Source of the DNA: an uncultured Pseudomonadales bacterium
GTDB taxonomy: Bacteria; Pseudomonadota; Gammaproteobacteria; Pseudomonadales; Cellvibrionaceae
Direction of reading: 5' to 3'
Assembly (NCBI GenBank): GCA_947489425.1
Contig: CANLDL010000001.1
Span: forward strand, 1,054,001-1,118,000
Length of the DNA stretch: 64,000 nt
Part shown: in pieces, positions 28,660 through 37,632 of the stretch
How the letters are laid out: each line of letters begins with the position of its first letter
Numbering within the stretch: position 1 is the first letter of the stretch
Program-made: the position numbers and the translations under genes
The notes under the pieces: generated by a model
Told to the model about the DNA's origin: nothing
Database searches by the model: none
The model's input: only the letters and a program-made list of their open reading frames with translations

Positions 28660-31056
28660 ATGATCATTCGACGTTACTGTACAGCTCGCCCCATACTTGC
28701 CTGCCTTCTTTTAGTGATATGTAGCGCTACATTACTTTATCTGTTATCGCCTAAACCCAATATCTATCAATACACCAGTTACTCCAAAGCCTTTGTCGAC
28801 ACCAACGGTAAATTACTGCGCATAACATTAGCCGAGGATCAGCGTTACCGTATTTATCAAACACTCGATCAAGTCTCGCCCGATTTAATTAAGAGTGTTG
28901 TTCTCTACGAAGATCAAAAATTTTATCAGCATATAGGTATTGATATTCTGGCCTTATTTAGAGCATTTTTAGATACCTATATTTATAAAACCCGCCGTAT
29001 TGGTGCATCGACCATTACTATGCAAGTTGCAAGACTGCACTGGCGCATGGACTCATCCACCATTGGTGGAAAAATTGAACAACTGCTACGTGCATTACAA
29101 CTTAATCGACACTATTCTAAAAAAGAAATTTTAGAAGCTTATTTAAATCTCGCCTCTTATGGTTACAACATAGAAGGTATTGGTGCCGCCAGTTTAATTT
29201 ATTTTAATAAAACACCCGACAAACTCACTTGGCTCGAGGCACTCACCCTAAGCGTTGTGCCACAAAATCCAAACAAACGCAGGCTGGCATCGCCTACAGG
29301 CTTAAAAGCAGCTGTAAGCGCAAGGCAGCGCTTGTTTACACGTTGGTTAGAGGAGTTTCCCCAGGATCAACACAAACAAACTTTTTTGAATATCCCATTA
29401 AAAGTCCGCTCACTAAAACAACTTCCCTTTGAGGCACCGCACTTTGTTAACCATCAGCTAGCCCAACTCTCGCGTTGGCAAAGTGGTGTTATTGATACAA
29501 CGCTCGATCACAGCTTGCAAAGGCTCGTCGAGCAAGGTGTTAAATCTTATGTCGAACAACGCCGCAGCGATGGTATCAATAATGCGGCGGCCCTACTGGT
29601 GAACTATCAAACCCGTGAAATAAAAGCCATGGTGGGCTCGGCAGATTTTTTTAATAAAAAAATTAGCGGGCAAGTGAATGGCACACTCGCTAAACGCTCG
29701 CCAGGCTCCACCTTAAAACCCTTTGTTTATGCCCTCGCCATGGATGAAGGCATTATTCACCCAATGACCATGCTGCGTGATGCACACAAACGCTTTGGTG
29801 GTTTTACACCTGAAAATTTTGACCGCGAATTTTTAGGGCCAGTCTTTGCCAAAACCGCGCTTATCCAAAGCCGCAATGTCCCCGCTGTCGATTTACAAGC
29901 AAAACTACGCCAGCGTAGTTTTTTTGATTTTTTAAAAGAAGCTGACGTCACCGAACTTAAAAACCCAGCGCACTATGGTTTATCTCTCGCCTTGGGTGGT
30001 GGCGAAGTCACTATGCTGGAACTGGTAAGCTTATATGCAGCGCTTGCCAATAGAGGCGAGTTTAGCGCCATTAAAAGTTTAAAAAATAACAAACAAGCAC
30101 AACAGCCCTACTTGGCACGTAAGCAAGCCAGTAAAAAACAATTACTCAGCCCCGAGGCCAGCTTTTTAACCTTAGATATTTTGCGCAATAACAAACCGCC
30201 CACACATTTTGCCGACTATGGACAATGGGCAGGTAAAAATAATATCGCCTGGAAAACAGGCACATCCTGGGCCTTTCGAGACGCATGGTCCGTGGGTATT
30301 TCAGGCCCCTATGTGTTGGCGGTATGGATCGGTAATTTTGATGGCGAGGGCAATGCATCCTTTGTTGGGCGCAGTGCTGCTGCACCTTTATTATTTTCGC
30401 TGTTTGATGCTGTATACCCAAGCCAAGGCTGGCGCCTCGAAGACAGTATTAACGTAGGCGCGCTCAATATTAAAAAAGTCGATATCTGCTCTAATACAGG
30501 CGACTTACCCGGCAAATATTGCCCACGCACCACTAAGTCATGGTTTATTCCGGGTGTTTCGCCGATAAAAGTATCAACTATTCACCGAGCCATCACTATC
30601 GACAACGCAACAGGCCTACGTGTTTGCCAACATGCTAATCATGATCAATCGTATCAAGCTACCAGCCAGCAGGTCTTTGAGTTTTGGCCGTCAGATTTTT
30701 TGCGGCTATTTAGACAAGCCGGTATTTCGCTTAAAACACCCCCAGCTTTTTCGCCACAATGCGATCTTTCAGATAAGAGCGCCTTTGGCATTACACCCAA
30801 AATTCAGTCACCACTAAAAACCATCTCTTATGTTATACAAACACATAATACGGCATCCAATACCATCCCTTTTGTCGCCACTGCCGACTCCGACGTCAAT
30901 ACGCTATTTTGGTTTGTCGACGGCAGCTTTGTAGGGCAATCATCACCCAATAAGCCCCTTAGCTGGCAAGCACAAAATGGCTCATTTAAGGTAACCGTTG
31001 TCGATGACTCTGGGCGAGCAGCAACAAGTACTATTAGGGTGTTGCTCGAGAACTAA
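28660..31056 (+). CDS. pbpC: penicillin-binding protein 1C
   Basis: A 798-aa bifunctional murein synthase from the ATG at 28660, four bases after the preceding stop; an upstream in-frame ATG overlaps the previous gene and adds residues unlike the family. A TM anchor (~10-28) is followed by the GT51 transglycosylase domain (EDQKFYQHIGIDI), the transpeptidase with SPGSTLKPF (Ser350, Lys353), SRN, and KTGTSWAFRDAW (Lys532), and a C-terminal BiPBP_C domain with cysteines. It acts at the periplasmic face and is paired with the macroglobulin upstream. Confidence 0.95.
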   Translation: MIIRRYCTARPILACLLLVICSATLLYLLSPKPNIYQYTSYSKAFVDTNGKLLRITLAEDQRYRIYQTLDQVSPDLIKSVVLYEDQKFYQHIGIDILALFRAFLDTYIYKTRRIGASTITMQVARLHWRMDSSTIGGKIEQLLRALQLNRHYSKKEILEAYLNLASYGYNIEGIGAASLIYFNKTPDKLTWLEALTLSVVPQNPNKRRLASPTGLKAAVSARQRLFTRWLEEFPQDQHKQTFLNIPLKVRSLKQLPFEAPHFVNHQLAQLSRWQSGVIDTTLDHSLQRLVEQGVKSYVEQRRSDGINNAAALLVNYQTREIKAMVGSADFFNKKISGQVNGTLAKRSPGSTLKPFVYALAMDEGIIHPMTMLRDAHKRFGGFTPENFDREFLGPVFAKTALIQSRNVPAVDLQAKLRQRSFFDFLKEADVTELKNPAHYGLSLALGGGEVTMLELVSLYAALANRGEFSAIKSLKNNKQAQQPYLARKQASKKQLLSPEASFLTLDILRNNKPPTHFADYGQWAGKNNIAWKTGTSWAFRDAWSVGISGPYVLAVWIGNFDGEGNASFVGRSAAAPLLFSLFDAVYPSQGWRLEDSINVGALNIKKVDICSNTGDLPGKYCPRTTKSWFIPGVSPIKVSTIHRAITIDNATGLRVCQHANHDQSYQATSQQVFEFWPSDFLRLFRQAGISLKTPPAFSPQCDLSDKSAFGITPKIQSPLKTISYVIQTHNTASNTIPFVATADSDVNTLFWFVDGSFVGQSSPNKPLSWQAQNGSFKVTVVDDSGRAATSTIRVLLEN

Positions 31057-31292
31057 TTGTACGATTTTGGAGCTATTTATTTATAACAAAGGCGACTTAA
31101 AAATAAGCCGTTTTATGAAGAGAAAGGCTATCAAATAGCAAGACGGGTAAGTAATAACTAAAAGCTATTAATTTAGCCTAGCCTATATAAAAATACATAT
31201 AAAATATCCCTATTATTATTAGGATATAACCAACTCAGTGCTGCCAAAGACTCATAGATTAGTACTCACTTACATAGCTACCTATTCACATT

Positions 31293-31301
31293 TTATCCAC
31301 A
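31293..31301 (+). promoter_or_regulatory. DnaA box upstream of nrdA
   Basis: TTATCCACA is a perfect match to the strong DnaA consensus. It lies about 20 bp before a -35-like TTGACT (31319-31324). In E. coli the nrdAB promoter is also controlled by DnaA, so a role in linking dNTP supply to replication is plausible. Confidence 0.65.
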
Positions 31302-31340
31302 ACTAAACCCCCATTCAATTGACTTGCACTTTCATAAAAA

Positions 31341-31387
31341 ACGCATTATCTTGTGCAAAGTTTCTAATGTAACCCAATATATAGGGC
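31341..31387 (+). promoter_or_regulatory. pair of NrdR boxes in the nrdA promoter
   Basis: Two 16-bp NrdR-like palindromes, ACGCATTATCTTGTGC (31341-31356) and ACCCAATATATAGGGC (31372-31387), match the consensus acaCwAtATaTwgtgt at 12 and 13 of 16 positions by my count. Their centres are exactly 31 bp apart, three helical turns, which is the spacing NrdR needs. The first overlaps a possible -10 region, consistent with repression. Confidence 0.8.
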
Positions 31388-31793
31388 TACCATTTGAAAT
31401 CCGGTACAAGAGGAAAAGACGTAAAAGAGAAACTTAAATATATAATCTGGCGTGATTAGTAGATGTATAGCCATTATAAAAATAAGTAAAACTAAAAAGC
31501 GTTATAAAACATTGAATTAAATTGGTTTCTTGATCCTTTACGTCACATTTCAGTCAAAAATGACGACAAAAAGCACAACTTCGATAGTCGATCTCACAAA
31601 GATCTAATAATTAAGTATACATACCCTGTATGCAGTTATTTGTAGTTATTAATTAGGTAAAAACAGTTAAGTCATACGGACATATACTTGCACTATTGCT
31701 AGATATTGCTTCGTTAACTAGGTAAATAATTGATAAAAAGCTATGGCTTTTATCATCAAAATAACAAGGTTTATGCATTTTTTGGAGCACACT

Positions 31794-34691
31794 ATGCATC
31801 TCGATACGAACACCAGCGCGTCACAGGGGCAACAACCCCCATCGGCAGCAGCACCACAGACATCGACTCTTTCGGCAACAGCACCAGGTTCATTACGCGT
31901 TATTAAACGTAATGGCACCGTCGTACCCTACGACGAGTCAAAAGTCGAAGTCGCTATGACCAAAGCCTTTTTGGCAGTAGAAGGAGGTGTCGCCGCTGCT
32001 TCTAGCCGTGTGCACGAGACCGTTAAAGTACTAGCGCGTCAAATTACCGAAACGTTTAAACGTCGCATGCCATCGGGCGGTACGGTGCATATCGAAGATA
32101 TTCAAGACCAAGCCGAGCTTGCACTAATGCGTGGTGGCGAGCACAAAGTTGCTCGCGATTATGTGATTTATCGTGAAGAGCGTGCTCGCCAGCGCCTAGA
32201 AGCCGAAAAAGGCAAACTATCGGCAGAAGAGCTAGCAAACTATCCTAAAATTAACGTCACTATGCCAGATGGCACTATTGCGCCACTCGATATGGAGCGC
32301 CTACATACTGTTGTTATAGAAGCTTGTGATGGCCTAAAAGACGTAGAAGCCAAAGCCATTTTAGACGAAGCTATGCGTAACCTATACGACGGCGTCGCAC
32401 TCAACGACATTAATACCTCATTAGTCATTACTGCACGTACACTGGTAGAAAAAGAGCCTAACTACACCTATGCAACAGCGCGTTTATTACTCGATAAACT
32501 CCGCGCAGAGGCACTGGGCTTTTTGGGCATCGCACAATTGGCTACCCACCACGAGATGGAGCATCTTTACGCAAAAGCACTACCCGCTTATGTCGAAAAA
32601 GGTATCGAGCTTGAGTTACTATCACCAGAGCTACGCAATTATGATTTAGCACAATTAGGTGCTGCTATTGATCACGAGCGCGATAGCCAGTTTACCTACC
32701 TTGGCTTACAAACCTTATACGACCGCTACTTTATCCACAGCAACGATGTGCGCATCGAGCTGCCACAAATCTTCTTTATGCGTGTTGCTATGGGCCTTGC
32801 TGCCCAAGAAGATAACCCCAACGAGCGAGCGATTGAGTTTTACCGCCTACTAAGCTCATTCGATTACATGAGCTCAACGCCTACTCTATTTAACTCCGGC
32901 ACTTTACGTCCGCAGTTATCCTCTTGCTACTTAACCACCGTACCCGACGATCTACACGGTATTTATGGTGCTATGCAAGATAACGCCATGCTCTCTAAAT
33001 GGGCAGGCGGCTTGGGTAACGACTGGACGCCTGTACGTGCACTTGGCTCTTATATCAAAGGCACTAACGGTAAATCTCAAGGTGTTGTGCCCTTCCTAAA
33101 AGTGGCTAATGACACTGCTGTTGCGGTAAACCAAGGCGGTAAGCGTAAAGGTGCCATGTGTGCCTATCTAGAGACTTGGCATTTAGACATGGAAGAGTTT
33201 TTAGAACTCCGTAAAAACACCGGTGATGATCGCCGTCGTACCCATGATATGAATACTGCCAACTGGGTACCCGACCTATTTATGAAGCGTGTATTCGAAG
33301 ACCAAGAGTGGACACTGTTTACTCCCTGCGAAACACCCGATTTGCACGACCTCATTGGTGCCGCATTTGAAGCGCGCTACGAAGAATACGAACGCATGGC
33401 AGATGCTGGTGAGATCAAAACCTTTAAACGTGTATCGGCTGCTGGCCTATGGCGCAAAATGCTAGGCATGTTATTTGAAACAGGTCACCCGTGGATCACC
33501 TTTAAAGATAGTTGTAACCTACGTAGCCCACAACAGCACGCCGGTGTGATTCACTCGTCTAACCTGTGTACTGAGATTACGCTTAATACTAAAGCCAATG
33601 ATGAGATCGCTGTATGTAACTTGGGTTCTATCAACCTTGCACAACACATTGTTGATGGCCAATTAGACCAAGAAAAACTTAGCGCTACTGTTAATACTGC
33701 GGTACGTATGCTCGATAACGTGATCGACATTAACTACTACTCTGTCGAGACAGCACGCCAGTCAAATATGCGCCACCGCCCTGTTGGTTTAGGCATTATG
33801 GGTTTCCAAGATGCACTGTATAAGCAACGCCTAGCCTATGGCTCAGACGCGGCCGTTGAATTTGCCGACCGCTCAATGGAAGCCATCAGCTACTATGCTA
33901 TTAACGCATCAAGCGAGCTAGCGCGTGAGCGTGGCAGTTATCAAACCTTCCAAGGTTCGCTTTGGAGTCAAGGTATTATGCCGCTAGATTCTATCGATAT
34001 TTTGGTTAAGAATCGTGGCGAAAAGTACATTAGTATTGATCGCAGCTCAACGTTAGATTGGGCAAGCCTGCGTAGCAAAGTACAAACCCAAGGTATGCGT
34101 AATTCCAACGTAATGGCCATTGCACCAACCGCAACCATTGCCAATATTACGGGTGTATCACAGTCTATAGAGCCGACTTATCAAAACTTGTATGTTAAGT
34201 CGAACCTCTCGGGAGAATTTACTGTCGTTAATCCCTACCTTGTTCACGATCTTAAAGACCGTAACTTATGGGATAACGTCATGGTTAACGACCTTAAATA
34301 CTACGAAGGTTCTGCACAACAGATCGACCGTATCCCTGAGGACTTAAAAGCACTCTACGCGACTGCCTTTGAAGTTGAACCTAAATGGATTGTCGGTGCA
34401 GCCAGCCGTCGCCAAAAATGGATTGACCAAGCACAAAGCTTGAACCTCTACATTGCCGGTGCCAACGGTAAAAAACTCGATATTACTTATCGTATGGCGT
34501 GGTATAGCGGCCTTAAAACGACTTACTATTTGCGTGCACTAGCAGCTACCTCTACCGAGAAATCCACGGTAGATACGGGCAACTTAAATGCTGTGTCTTC
34601 AAGTGCTGCACCGAGTGGTTTAAGTGCGGGCCCTGCAGCTGTACCTCAGGCATGTTCGCTTGATGACCCAGATTGCGAAGCGTGCCAATAG
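31794..34691 (+). CDS. nrdA: class Ia ribonucleoside-diphosphate reductase, alpha subunit
   Basis: A 965-aa catalytic subunit from the ATG at 31794, chosen because GGAG lies six bases upstream; earlier ATGs (31743, 31773) lack ribosome sites. Two ATP-cone domains are visible, ~residues 35-125 (RVIKRNGTVVPYDESKVEVA) and ~155-250 (MPDGTIAPLDMERLHTVVIE), as in Pseudomonas NrdA. The active-site motif N-x-C-x-E is Asn590/Cys592/Glu594, and the C-terminal redox pair is in DPDCEACQ. It reduces ribonucleotides with NrdB's radical. NrdR and DnaA sites lie upstream, nrdB downstream. Confidence 0.97.
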   Translation: MHLDTNTSASQGQQPPSAAAPQTSTLSATAPGSLRVIKRNGTVVPYDESKVEVAMTKAFLAVEGGVAAASSRVHETVKVLARQITETFKRRMPSGGTVHIEDIQDQAELALMRGGEHKVARDYVIYREERARQRLEAEKGKLSAEELANYPKINVTMPDGTIAPLDMERLHTVVIEACDGLKDVEAKAILDEAMRNLYDGVALNDINTSLVITARTLVEKEPNYTYATARLLLDKLRAEALGFLGIAQLATHHEMEHLYAKALPAYVEKGIELELLSPELRNYDLAQLGAAIDHERDSQFTYLGLQTLYDRYFIHSNDVRIELPQIFFMRVAMGLAAQEDNPNERAIEFYRLLSSFDYMSSTPTLFNSGTLRPQLSSCYLTTVPDDLHGIYGAMQDNAMLSKWAGGLGNDWTPVRALGSYIKGTNGKSQGVVPFLKVANDTAVAVNQGGKRKGAMCAYLETWHLDMEEFLELRKNTGDDRRRTHDMNTANWVPDLFMKRVFEDQEWTLFTPCETPDLHDLIGAAFEARYEEYERMADAGEIKTFKRVSAAGLWRKMLGMLFETGHPWITFKDSCNLRSPQQHAGVIHSSNLCTEITLNTKANDEIAVCNLGSINLAQHIVDGQLDQEKLSATVNTAVRMLDNVIDINYYSVETARQSNMRHRPVGLGIMGFQDALYKQRLAYGSDAAVEFADRSMEAISYYAINASSELARERGSYQTFQGSLWSQGIMPLDSIDILVKNRGEKYISIDRSSTLDWASLRSKVQTQGMRNSNVMAIAPTATIANITGVSQSIEPTYQNLYVKSNLSGEFTVVNPYLVHDLKDRNLWDNVMVNDLKYYEGSAQQIDRIPEDLKALYATAFEVEPKWIVGAASRRQKWIDQAQSLNLYIAGANGKKLDITYRMAWYSGLKTTYYLRALAATSTEKSTVDTGNLNAVSSSAAPSGLSAGPAAVPQACSLDDPDCEACQ

Positions 34692-34759
34692 AGCCTTTTA
34701 GCTGACTAGCTTCACAATAAATAAAAGTAAAACCGTAAAAATTAATAAAACTTGATCTA

Positions 34760-34790
34760 AAACAATCTCTTTTAACGAGAGATTGTTTTT
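34760..34790 (+). terminator. terminator-like hairpin between nrdA and nrdB
   Basis: Stem AAACAATCTCT / AGAGATTGTTT with a seven-base loop, followed by TTTAA, sits 69 bp after nrdA and 44 bp before nrdB. It could reduce read-through and set the alpha:beta subunit ratio. Confidence 0.6.
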
Positions 34791-34833
34791 AATAAACATC
34801 GATACAAGCAACTCACTACTACGAGAGAATACT

Positions 34834-36165
34834 ATGTTAAGTTGGGATGAATACGACGATGCCGTAGACACAAGCGCAGCGCCTAAGGCCGCTACCGCTG
34901 CTACACAGCAAGCACCTGCGGAGCCAACGCCTGCCGTGATTGCCGAGCAAGCACTAAACCAGTTAAACGAAGAAATAAAAGCCGAAAAACCTGTTACTGA
35001 AGTAGCACAAGAACCTATTCAAGCAACAGCGCCTGTCGAGCCACAAAAAACTACGGATAACAAAGAACTGTCAAAAGTTGAAGCTGCCAAAGAAGCTATC
35101 AACAACATCGATGTTGCACCAGGCCTAGAAGAGCTAGAAATGGGCGCACGCCGCGTTGACGTAGACGAAAAAGCGATGATCAATTGTCGCGCCGACCTTA
35201 ACCAGCTTGTACCTATGAAGTACGACTGGGCATGGCAGAAATATCTAGATGGTTGCGCCAACCACTGGATGCCACAAGAAGTAAACATGACTGCCGACAT
35301 CGCCCTTTGGAAAAGCAAAGACGGCCTAAGTGACGACGAGCGTCGCATTATTATGCGCTCACTCGGTTACTTCTCAACCGCCGACTCACTGGTTGCTAAC
35401 AACCTAGTATTGGCACTGTACCGTGTGATTACTAACCCAGAATGCCGCCAATATATTTTACGCCAAGCATTCGAAGAAGCCATCCATACACACGCTTACC
35501 AGTACTGTATTGAATCACTCGGTATGGACGAAGGCGAAGTCTTTAATATGTACCGCGAAGTCCCCTCGGTAGCTAACAAAGCTGCCTGGAGTATTAGCCA
35601 CACCAAGGGGATCTCTAACCCAGCCTTCCAAACTGGTACAGTCGAGACGGATCAAGAGTTACTACGTAACTTAATTGGTTTTTATGCAGTGACCGAAGGT
35701 ATCTTCTTCTACTGTGGCTTTACACAAATTTTATCCATGGGTCGCCGCAATAAAATGACTGGCGTTGCCGAGCAATTCCAATACATTTTGCGCGACGAAT
35801 CTATGCACCTTAATTTTGGTATCGATGTTATCAACCAAATTAAATTAGAAAACCCACATTTGTGGTCAGCTGAATTCCAAGAAGAAGTCACGCAAATGAT
35901 TCTTGAAGGCACTGAGCTAGAAATTGCCTACGCACGTGACACCATGCCACGCGGAGTCCTCGGCATGAACGCCGCCATGATGGAAGAGTACCTACAATTT
36001 ATTGCTAACCGTCGCCTTGCGCAACTTGGCCTTAAAGAGCAATACGTCGGTGCAAAAAATCCATTTCCATGGATGAGTGAAATCATGGACTTACGTAAAG
36101 AGAAGAACTTTTTTGAAACTCGCGTCATTGAGTATCAAACAGGTGGAGCACTAAGCTGGGATTAA
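34834..36165 (+). CDS. nrdB: class Ia ribonucleoside-diphosphate reductase, beta subunit
   Basis: A 443-aa radical-generating subunit from the ATG at 34834 (GAGAGAA ribosome site); an upstream in-frame ATG at 34783 falls in the terminator hairpin. The diiron/tyrosyl site is intact: E215-x2-H218-x3-Y222 in [11 protein letters not shown], and the later [15 protein letters not shown] supplies the remaining Glu and His ligands. The conserved C-terminus (TGGALSWD) binds NrdA. The first ~110 residues form an Ala/Pro/Glu-rich low-complexity extension before the conserved core. It is in operon with nrdA. Confidence 0.97.
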   Translation: MLSWDEYDDAVDTSAAPKAATAATQQAPAEPTPAVIAEQALNQLNEEIKAEKPVTEVAQEPIQATAPVEPQKTTDNKELSKVEAAKEAINNIDVAPGLEELEMGARRVDVDEKAMINCRADLNQLVPMKYDWAWQKYLDGCANHWMPQEVNMTADIALWKSKDGLSDDERRIIMRSLGYFSTADSLVANNLVLALYRVITNPECRQYILRQAFEEAIHTHAYQYCIESLGMDEGEVFNMYREVPSVANKAAWSISHTKGISNPAFQTGTVETDQELLRNLIGFYAVTEGIFFYCGFTQILSMGRRNKMTGVAEQFQYILRDESMHLNFGIDVINQIKLENPHLWSAEFQEEVTQMILEGTELEIAYARDTMPRGVLGMNAAMMEEYLQFIANRRLAQLGLKEQYVGAKNPFPWMSEIMDLRKEKNFFETRVIEYQTGGALSWD

Positions 36166-36402
36166 TGATTTAATAATAGTTTCAAAGTATCATATACATT
36201 GCAAAATATAATTCACTTCAATCTAAACCTTATTTTATAAGGATTCTCTTAAAAACTATCTCTTCTGTGTCTGCATCAGTTTGTTGCATAACATAGAAGA
36301 GATAATTATTTTCTTACCGAACTTTCAGTGTTGCATTTCTACTTAAAAACAATAAGATAAAGATCGAACTATTACTTAACGAACTTTTTAGGCGTTGTAG
36401 AA
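36166..36402. other. junction between nrdB and the recombinase genes
   Basis: An AT-rich 237-bp gap. It has no clear terminator for nrdB, but holds two copies of TGTTGCAT (36282-36289 and 36329-36336) that recur near 56.3-56.5 kb. This is the proposed left end of the island. Confidence 0.45.
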
Positions 36403-37632
36403 ATGGGAGATAAATTTCAGGTCGTTGAGACCGAGTTTTCGTGGCTGAATAGTTACAATTTTCCATTGATCGTTATCAACAATGAAATTGATATGATCAG
36501 TGCGCCCTACCTAATTGGCTTACTCAATAAGAATCTATCTCTTGGTACTATTCGACTGAAGGCTTATGGAATTGTGATGTTCTATCGTTTCTGTGAAGTA
36601 GAGAAGATTGACTTTCCAAAGATGATGATGAGCCTGACCAACTTTAAAATAGGTCAGGTTGAAGCTTTATCCGCATTTTTAAAAGCCAAACAAGAAACTG
36701 GTGAGCTCGTTGAGGAGCAGACATACAAAACCAGAATCATCACTATTAAAGACTTCATCTTCTACTGGTGGGATACCTACCAGAGTCGAGCATCCAATGA
36801 TGTTGATAAATTAAGGCACGCCAAAAATAAGCGTGAGGTCATGATAAATGCTTTTGCGCTCGAGTTGAACGTGCCTTGGCACTCAACTAATAAAACTCGT
36901 ATTGGTTTAGAGCCGGAGTTACGTGCATTCTTCTGGGAGGTCATCAACCCATACAGCGAACTGAACCCTTTTAAGTATGAGCCTACGAAGTGGCGTAATT
37001 ATGTGATATTTTTAACGCTTGGCCTAGGTGGGAATCGTCGCGGCGAATCAATCTTATTGCGTTTACAAGACGTTCAGATTTTTGGCAAAGAGAAATTCTT
37101 TGAAATCATTAAAGACTCAAAGAAAGTTGCCAGAAAAACAGGTCATAAGATTAATCCAGCAGTCAAAACAAAGGGTCGAAAAGTTGCCCTATCAGACGAT
37201 CTGGCTGACATCTTCAAACACTACATCATTAAAGAACGGAAGAAATTTAGAGGTTATCTTAAAAGTGACTTCCTCTTTCTATCAACCAGAGGTGGAAAGC
37301 CATTAAGCTTAATAGCTATTAATCACATGGTATACAAAATCATCGAGGCTTACCCAGTGTTTAAAGACGTACTCAGCCCCCATAGACTCCGTAATACCTT
37401 TCACGATCTCTTATATGAATCTTTGAGTATGAATAATGTAAAGGAACAATCCGATCTATCATCCACAATGAAACAGGCAATGAAGAAACGCTTACAGGAA
37501 TATGCAGGCGGCTGGTCGCAAGGCAGTAAGATGACAGATCATTACCCTGCTGGATCAATTGAAAGAAAGGTTTGGGATCGTACCATCGCCTTACAGAAAA
37601 AAGCCTTAGTTGAGCTAAACAATGAAAAATGA
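36403..37632 (+). CDS. tyrosine recombinase/integrase (first of three)
   Basis: A 409-aa site-specific recombinase. The catalytic domain (~175-395) holds an Arg in LGLGGNRRGESILLRL, HRLRN (His-x-x-Arg) near residue 328, and the nucleophile tyrosine in MTDHYPAG close to the C-terminus. A SAM-like core-binding domain precedes it. The gene starts a cluster in which each ORF overlaps or abuts the next (11-bp overlap with the 572-aa gene), as in Tn554 tnpABC, RIT and gamma-mobile-trio elements. It is the probable GmtY/TnpA counterpart. Confidence 0.88.
   Translation: MGDKFQVVETEFSWLNSYNFPLIVINNEIDMISAPYLIGLLNKNLSLGTIRLKAYGIVMFYRFCEVEKIDFPKMMMSLTNFKIGQVEALSAFLKAKQETGELVEEQTYKTRIITIKDFIFYWWDTYQSRASNDVDKLRHAKNKREVMINAFALELNVPWHSTNKTRIGLEPELRAFFWEVINPYSELNPFKYEPTKWRNYVIFLTLGLGGNRRGESILLRLQDVQIFGKEKFFEIIKDSKKVARKTGHKINPAVKTKGRKVALSDDLADIFKHYIIKERKKFRGYLKSDFLFLSTRGGKPLSLIAINHMVYKIIEAYPVFKDVLSPHRLRNTFHDLLYESLSMNNVKEQSDLSSTMKQAMKKRLQEYAGGWSQGSKMTDHYPAGSIERKVWDRTIALQKKALVELNNEK

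Larger units (their letters stand above)
31057..31793. other. long promoter/leader region of nrdA
   Basis: A 737-bp gene-free stretch. Its middle contains the DnaA box and the two NrdR-like boxes listed separately. The remaining ~400 bp between the boxes and the nrdA start is AT-rich without a recognised gene, implying a long 5' leader or additional promoters. No riboswitch fold was recognised. Confidence 0.5.
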
